Part shown: positions 16,464-19,978 of the stretch, piece after piece | How positions within the stretch are numbered: the first letter of the stretch is position 1 | Layout: every line of letters starts with the position of its first letter | From: Candidatus Hodarchaeota archaeon | Lineage (GTDB): Archaea > Asgardarchaeota > Heimdallarchaeia > Hodarchaeales > YT1-039 | DNA length: 19,978 nucleotides | NCBI GenBank assembly: GCA_016840025.1 | Contig: JAEOTF010000320.1 | Coordinates: 1 to 19,978, forward strand | Direction: 5' to 3' | Position numbers and translations under genes: made by a program | Notes under the pieces: generated by a model | What the model saw: the letters and a program-made list of their open reading frames with translations, nothing else | Told to the model about the DNA's origin: nothing | Databases searched by the model: none

Positions 16464-16994
16464 TTATAGAATTCTTTTTTGTCTTAAATCCTCTGATTGG
16501 CTGATGAATCCTTGAAGTTCTTCCAAAAGGATGTCGATTGCGGAAAAAAGTTTTTTATGAGTTTTTTGAAAGTCCTTCAGTTTATCTTTTAGCTCTAATT
16601 CATGTCCGTTAAGTTGAGCTCCAAAGGACAAACGGCGGGATAAAGTGCGTAAATGAGCATCAATAAGCTTATCAAGTGTCTGAACTAAGTTTAAAACCTC
16701 TTTAATTGAGTTTATGACTTCAATTGAGGATGAAAAGGGTAGTTCGCATCCTTCAACCGCTGAAACTTGAGTATCAAGCTCATAGAGTGAGTCTATCATA
16801 CTGGATATGAGCTCTTGAATTGTCTCATGAACAGAAGTAACATCTTCTTTCTCTTCAATAATTAACCCCTCAATGTTTTTAGATAGTTTTTGAGATTGAA
16901 TATCATAATTCTTCTTTATTTGGGCAATAATTTTAGTCCATTCTCGAAGAGAGTGTTCCATTGAAGTAGATACTCGAAAATCCATTCCTGCCAA
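16464..16994 (-). CDS. Helical coiled-coil protein, unknown function
   Basis: This 176-residue soluble protein is predicted to be almost all helix. It is rich in Leu, Ile, Glu, Lys and Ser and has no membrane span or cysteine motif. Heptad-like stretches occur at about 20-85 and 95-170, suggesting a helical hairpin or oligomer. I recognise no family. The TTG at 16994 is chosen because AGGAGG (17003-17008 on this strand) lies eight bases before it. The alternative ATG at 16985 would be 17 bases from that site. A TATA-like ACTTATACAGT on the same strand at 17042-17052 would start a short leader near 17020. It converges with the four-TM gene across 245 bases in which I see nothing. Confidence 0.65.
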   Translation of the reverse strand: MAGMDFRVSTSMEHSLREWTKIIAQIKKNYDIQSQKLSKNIEGLIIEEKEDVTSVHETIQELISSMIDSLYELDTQVSAVEGCELPFSSSIEVINSIKEVLNLVQTLDKLIDAHLRTLSRRLSFGAQLNGHELELKDKLKDFQKTHKKLFSAIDILLEELQGFISQSEDLRQKRIL

Positions 16995-17287
16995 TTCCTG
17001 TTCCTCCTTTTAAAATAATTGTATCTGTAAATATCTCTCTTACTGTATAAGTTTTGGTCTTATTTTTCTCTTTTGTACATTTTTTGAAAGCAAAATCAAG
17101 TTTCGAGCATACTGTTAAGTGGTCAAAAGGATTTAGTCTTATCCAGTAGAATCTTGTGTAATGCACAGAGCTATTCTTCTAAGATGTATTCGTGCTCTGT
17201 GAAAGATGTAACAACCCTCGATTGCTTCAAAGTTCTTAAAAAACTTATCGTATACAAAAGTGGCGTCAATTGTTTCAAATATAGTTA

Positions 17288-17297
17288 TTTAAATATA
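17288..17297 (+). promoter_or_regulatory. TATA box upstream of the GC-rich island
   Basis: TTTAAATATA is a good archaeal TATA match. It would start transcription near 17318-17323, just before the GC-rich island. No ATG reading frame begins at a suitable place downstream. Confidence 0.45.
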
Positions 17298-17321
17298 TTG
17301 CTGCTGTAAAATAATGAAAAA

Positions 17322-17507
17322 ATACCGTTCCACAAGAAAGAAAGAAAAGAGAGCGGAGAAAGAAACGTGTCATTCCCTTCGACGCGTGTTTGGTTTCTTG
17401 TGAAGGACCACCCGCCCAACACAAGCCCGAAGACTCATATTCCGTCACGGATGGTGGCCACTAAACCTTTCCATCGCGCCCACAACCCCGTTTTTTGATT
17501 TTCTTTT
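17322..17507 (+). ncRNA. Candidate structured non-coding RNA
   Basis: Between 17371 and 17490, 68 of 120 bases are G or C, far above the surrounding AT-rich spacer. The island is preceded at the right distance by the TATA box at 17288-17297 and followed by a T-rich stretch (17491-17507) suited to archaeal termination. The predicted transcript is about 175-185 bases. Visible pairings are CTTGTG 17397-17402 with CACAAG 17420-17425, and GATGG 17450-17454 with CCATC 17471-17475. A small hairpin, TCCG-TCA-CGGA, lies at 17441-17451. I could not match it to tRNA, SRP RNA or RNase P RNA. A 43-codon GTG-initiated frame covers 17367-17498, so a small protein is an alternative. It could also be the leader of the transporter gene. 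Confidence 0.4.
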
Positions 17508-17753
17508 AACCGACATCTCTATGTAAACTTCCGAACTACTTTTATCTATCTAATTTGTTCATTAATTTATCTTCAAAGACCAATGTCTCGGTTATTATCA
17601 ACCTTTATTCCAAAATAAACAATAATTATGATGTTTTATTAAAGACTAAGGAGTGTATTCTCAATTTATGAGGAAATAATCGAAGAAGTTGAATTACTTC
17701 TTCCTCCAACGCCTGAATTAAAGTGGGGGTTTACGTGGCGAGTTGTAGGCACA

Positions 17754-19823
17754 ATGCTTTTTAGTGCAAACATTCTTATGCCTGCAATTCTATGGTTAGC
17801 GCTCGCTTCAACATGGACAGCACCCATCGCAGCTGCATTCGCTTGCATGTTGATTTTTGGAGAATTGGGATGGGTTCTAAACCGTCCCTTAACCGAGAAC
17901 GAACTTGCCACCATGAGATGGGGGTGTTCCATGTCTGCTCAACCTGCTTGGGGCGTGGGGCTCCTATTTTCCGTATATATGTTGTTTTATGATCCCTACT
18001 GGCGATTATTTTGGCAAATGTATCATACAGGCTCCTATGGCGAGAGAATAAACCCCGAATGGATTCTTCCTTGGTGGGTTTTCCCCGATCCTGCTCGTTA
18101 TAGAGACATCTATATTGACAAGATCTGGTGGGATTGGCAATTCATGAAAGTCCATCTTTTGGGAGTCTTGAGTTTAGCAATCGTAATGGTTGGCGTCATT
18201 GCGCTCTCAATTATTGCAAGACATCAATACTTAGAAATTGAACGGTTACCTTTCCCTACTGGTGTACTCGGGGCAGAAATCGCTCGAGCACTAGGCGAAC
18301 GACGTCAACCCGAAAAAGTTCGCTGGTTCCTTATTAGTAGCGGTATCAGCTTTTTTTACATGCTTATTTATCAAATCATACCCACTGCAACCGATTATGA
18401 CTGGATTATTATTCCCATCAATGACTGGCAGGGGGGGACTATCGATTTTAGTCAGCAAATTCAAGGTATTTTACCAGGAGCAATTTGGGGTATTATGCCC
18501 CATCTGTTGTTATTCAGTATTGGATTCATAGTAACGTTCGATGTAGCATTAGGGATGTTTGCGTCCTCTTATTCGATGTATGTATTCGGTTCCTGGTTTA
18601 TAGTAAGGCAATATGGAGGACTCTTGACTATTCTACCACCACGTTACTACGAGCCACCGTATTCTTACCCAGGTTACCATTGGACGGATGCATGGCTTAA
18701 TATGGTATTTGATTGGGGTATTTCACTTGTTTTTGGTACATTGCTGGCTGGAACCTTCATTCCTTTCTTCCTAGCATGGCGTTCGGTAACACGTGGGTTC
18801 AAGGATCTTATGAACGTAGATAGAGCCTATAAAGTAGGTGTTTTCCCGCTTAAAAAGTTATTAATCGTGTGGGCTATTTTAATGGGCATCTGGTACGTGT
18901 TTTGGGTCTTTTTAGCGTTCTTCGGGCGAACTTGGACAATTCCCTTTATTCAAGATGAAGGATACGTTAGCAATCTCAAACAATTTGTAGATTCCTCAGG
19001 GCAAGGTACATACAAATTATTTGGTCTCATTGAAATTCCCGGTATCGCTGCTGGTGTACCCGTCCTCGAAGTGATTATTGCTATCTTTATTATCACCTTT
19101 TTAATCTCTTGGATCAAGATGTTTGTTGCTGCACGAACAAATGGCGAAACAGGAATTATGTGGGGAGCAGGCATTCCCTACCTCGGAATGGTTGTTTTTT
19201 GGACAACTGGGTATACTGGAATTCCGGGATGGTTTATGCCATGGGGTGATCTCTACGGTGCAGATGCAGGGAGCATCTGTGTTGGGTACAAAGCTGCTCA
19301 ATTAACTCATACTAATCCAAGATCGATTATGGCTGCTCATCTAGTAGGTAACTTGTTTGCTGCTATCTTTGGGCTCATGTGGGGTATTATCTTCTGGGTT
19401 GCCTACGGCATCGGTTCTGCTGCATTACCTACTCCTTTCTTTCCGGTTAACGTTATTATGACTCTTGCATGGGCTTCGGGATGGATCAACTTCATCCCAA
19501 TGACTTTGGACAAGATCCTCTTGGGATTGATCATTGGAGCACTTGCCTTCATGCCACGATTGTTTATTGGTTTCTCACCCATCTCACCTATTGGTCTTAA
19601 TTTTGGATTTATAATGTACCCACATGAAACTAATGTTGTTTTCCTTGGAGCCATTGCACGATGGTTAACAATCCGTATGAAAGGGCGAGAGTGGTTTTCT
19701 GATTATGGAATGTCGATCGGTGCAGGAATGTTCGTAGGATATGGTATAGCAACTATTATTGATGTTGTATTACGGATAATTATCTTTTGGTTCTATGGAT
19801 TCATTCCATCTCCGCCGACCTAA
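17754..19823 (+). CDS. OPT-superfamily (oligopeptide/metal) transporter-like membrane protein
   Basis: This large polytopic protein has at least twelve hydrophobic segments spread over 689 residues. It fits the OPT (oligopeptide/YSL) superfamily by its length, its early PLTENELATM segment and the characteristic ERLPFPTG at 163-170, after which AEIARALGE follows. Members move peptides, siderophores or metal chelates across the membrane by proton symport; the substrate here cannot be told. The coordinates give the first ATG, but the true protein is probably longer. The same frame is open back to 17643 and encodes family-like sequence (EELLLPPTPELKWGFTWRV type) with no ATG, GTG or TTG. GGAGTG at 17650-17655 would place the start near 17664-17668. 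An ATT start, or one missing base in the A-run at 17674-17676, would explain this. Family level is fairly sure. Confidence 0.75.
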   Translation: MLFSANILMPAILWLALASTWTAPIAAAFACMLIFGELGWVLNRPLTENELATMRWGCSMSAQPAWGVGLLFSVYMLFYDPYWRLFWQMYHTGSYGERINPEWILPWWVFPDPARYRDIYIDKIWWDWQFMKVHLLGVLSLAIVMVGVIALSIIARHQYLEIERLPFPTGVLGAEIARALGERRQPEKVRWFLISSGISFFYMLIYQIIPTATDYDWIIIPINDWQGGTIDFSQQIQGILPGAIWGIMPHLLLFSIGFIVTFDVALGMFASSYSMYVFGSWFIVRQYGGLLTILPPRYYEPPYSYPGYHWTDAWLNMVFDWGISLVFGTLLAGTFIPFFLAWRSVTRGFKDLMNVDRAYKVGVFPLKKLLIVWAILMGIWYVFWVFLAFFGRTWTIPFIQDEGYVSNLKQFVDSSGQGTYKLFGLIEIPGIAAGVPVLEVIIAIFIITFLISWIKMFVAARTNGETGIMWGAGIPYLGMVVFWTTGYTGIPGWFMPWGDLYGADAGSICVGYKAAQLTHTNPRSIMAAHLVGNLFAAIFGLMWGIIFWVAYGIGSAALPTPFFPVNVIMTLAWASGWINFIPMTLDKILLGLIIGALAFMPRLFIGFSPISPIGLNFGFIMYPHETNVVFLGAIARWLTIRMKGREWFSDYGMSIGAGMFVGYGIATIIDVVLRIIIFWFYGFIPSPPT

Positions 19824-19878
19824 TAAAAATAAGATAATTGGGTTATTTTCCGTTTTTATCCAAGATATCGCACGAAAA

Positions 19879-19898
19879 CCATTCCTTTTAAGGGATGG
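19879..19898 (+). terminator. Small hairpin downstream of the transporter gene
   Basis: CCATTCC (19879-19885) pairs with GGGATGG (19892-19898), seven pairs including one G-T, around a TTTTAA loop, 56 bases after the transporter stop codon. No T-run follows, so a role in termination is uncertain; it could be a processing or regulatory element for the next gene. Confidence 0.25.
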
Positions 19899-19978
19899 CT
19901 GAAGTGCATTAGTTAAATCCTATCTTTCTTACCCTCAGGCATGAGTCTACCTATATGCGCGAAAAGGAAACGAAGGAA

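Larger units (their letters stand above)
16995..17663. other. Gene-poor intergenic region holding a GC-rich island
   Basis: About 670 bases lie between two divergent genes. The left part (17003-17052) holds the ribosome binding site and TATA candidate of the coiled-coil gene. The middle (about 17320-17507) is the GC-rich island listed as a candidate RNA. The right part is AT-rich, with several TATA-like stretches (for example near 17618 and 17634) and GGAGTG at 17650-17655, which probably serve the transporter gene. Confidence 0.6.

Noticed and set aside
16933..17166. Leftward 77-codon frame upstream of the coiled-coil gene
   Set aside because: It runs through the likely promoter and ribosome binding site of that gene and into its first codons in another frame; the product resembles no protein.
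17371..17490. tRNA, SRP RNA or RNase P RNA in the GC-rich island
   Set aside because: I looked on both strands for a T-loop with cloverleaf arms and for the conserved SRP and RNase P core segments and found none.
19941..19978. Possible gene start at the right edge (ATG at 19941 or 19955)
   Set aside because: Only 8-12 codons are visible and there is no good ribosome binding site, so it cannot be supported.

Overview
The window reads as an AT-rich archaeal chromosome. The archaeal signs are the large subunit of PolD (DP2), an archaeal-style type IV pilus/archaellum-family ATPase, TTTAWA-type TATA boxes, GGTGA-like ribosome binding sites, and small zinc-ribbon and coiled-coil proteins. No eukaryotic-signature protein or rRNA is present, so the phylum cannot be fixed. 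An Asgard-type archaeon is a guess from protein flavour only.

Layout. 1-234 (-): start of a cupin protein cut by the window edge. 789-2812 (+): succinyl-CoA synthetase beta and alpha (sucC-sucD), overlapping or nearly so, followed by a hairpin. 3189-7251 (+): a secretion/pilus motor cluster made of a FlaI/TadA-family ATPase, two separate T2SSF-type membrane proteins and a soluble coiled-coil protein, with no pilin or prepilin peptidase nearby. 7364-9436 (+): an NFACT/RqcH/NEMF-family ribosome quality control protein. 9473-10045 (-): a two-CBS-domain protein with a C-terminal zinc ribbon, preceded by 22-bp direct repeats. 10297-15420 (-): PolD DP2, whose catalytic DGD motif is immediately preceded by a 535-residue LAGLIDADG intein ending in Gly-Gln instead of His-Asn. 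15610-16218 (+): a four-TM zinc-ribbon protein. 16464-16994 (-): a coiled-coil protein. 16995-17663: a gene-poor stretch holding a GC-rich, structured island (about 17320-17507) with its own TATA-like box and T-run, a candidate non-coding RNA. 17754-19823 (+): an OPT-superfamily transporter whose coding frame runs upstream past its first ATG without any standard start codon.

The genes are mostly unrelated housekeeping units: central metabolism, translation rescue, replication and transport. The coherent local system is the motor cluster. The items most worth a second look are that pilin-less motor cluster, the GC-rich island, the intein ends, the transporter start and the 22-bp repeats.
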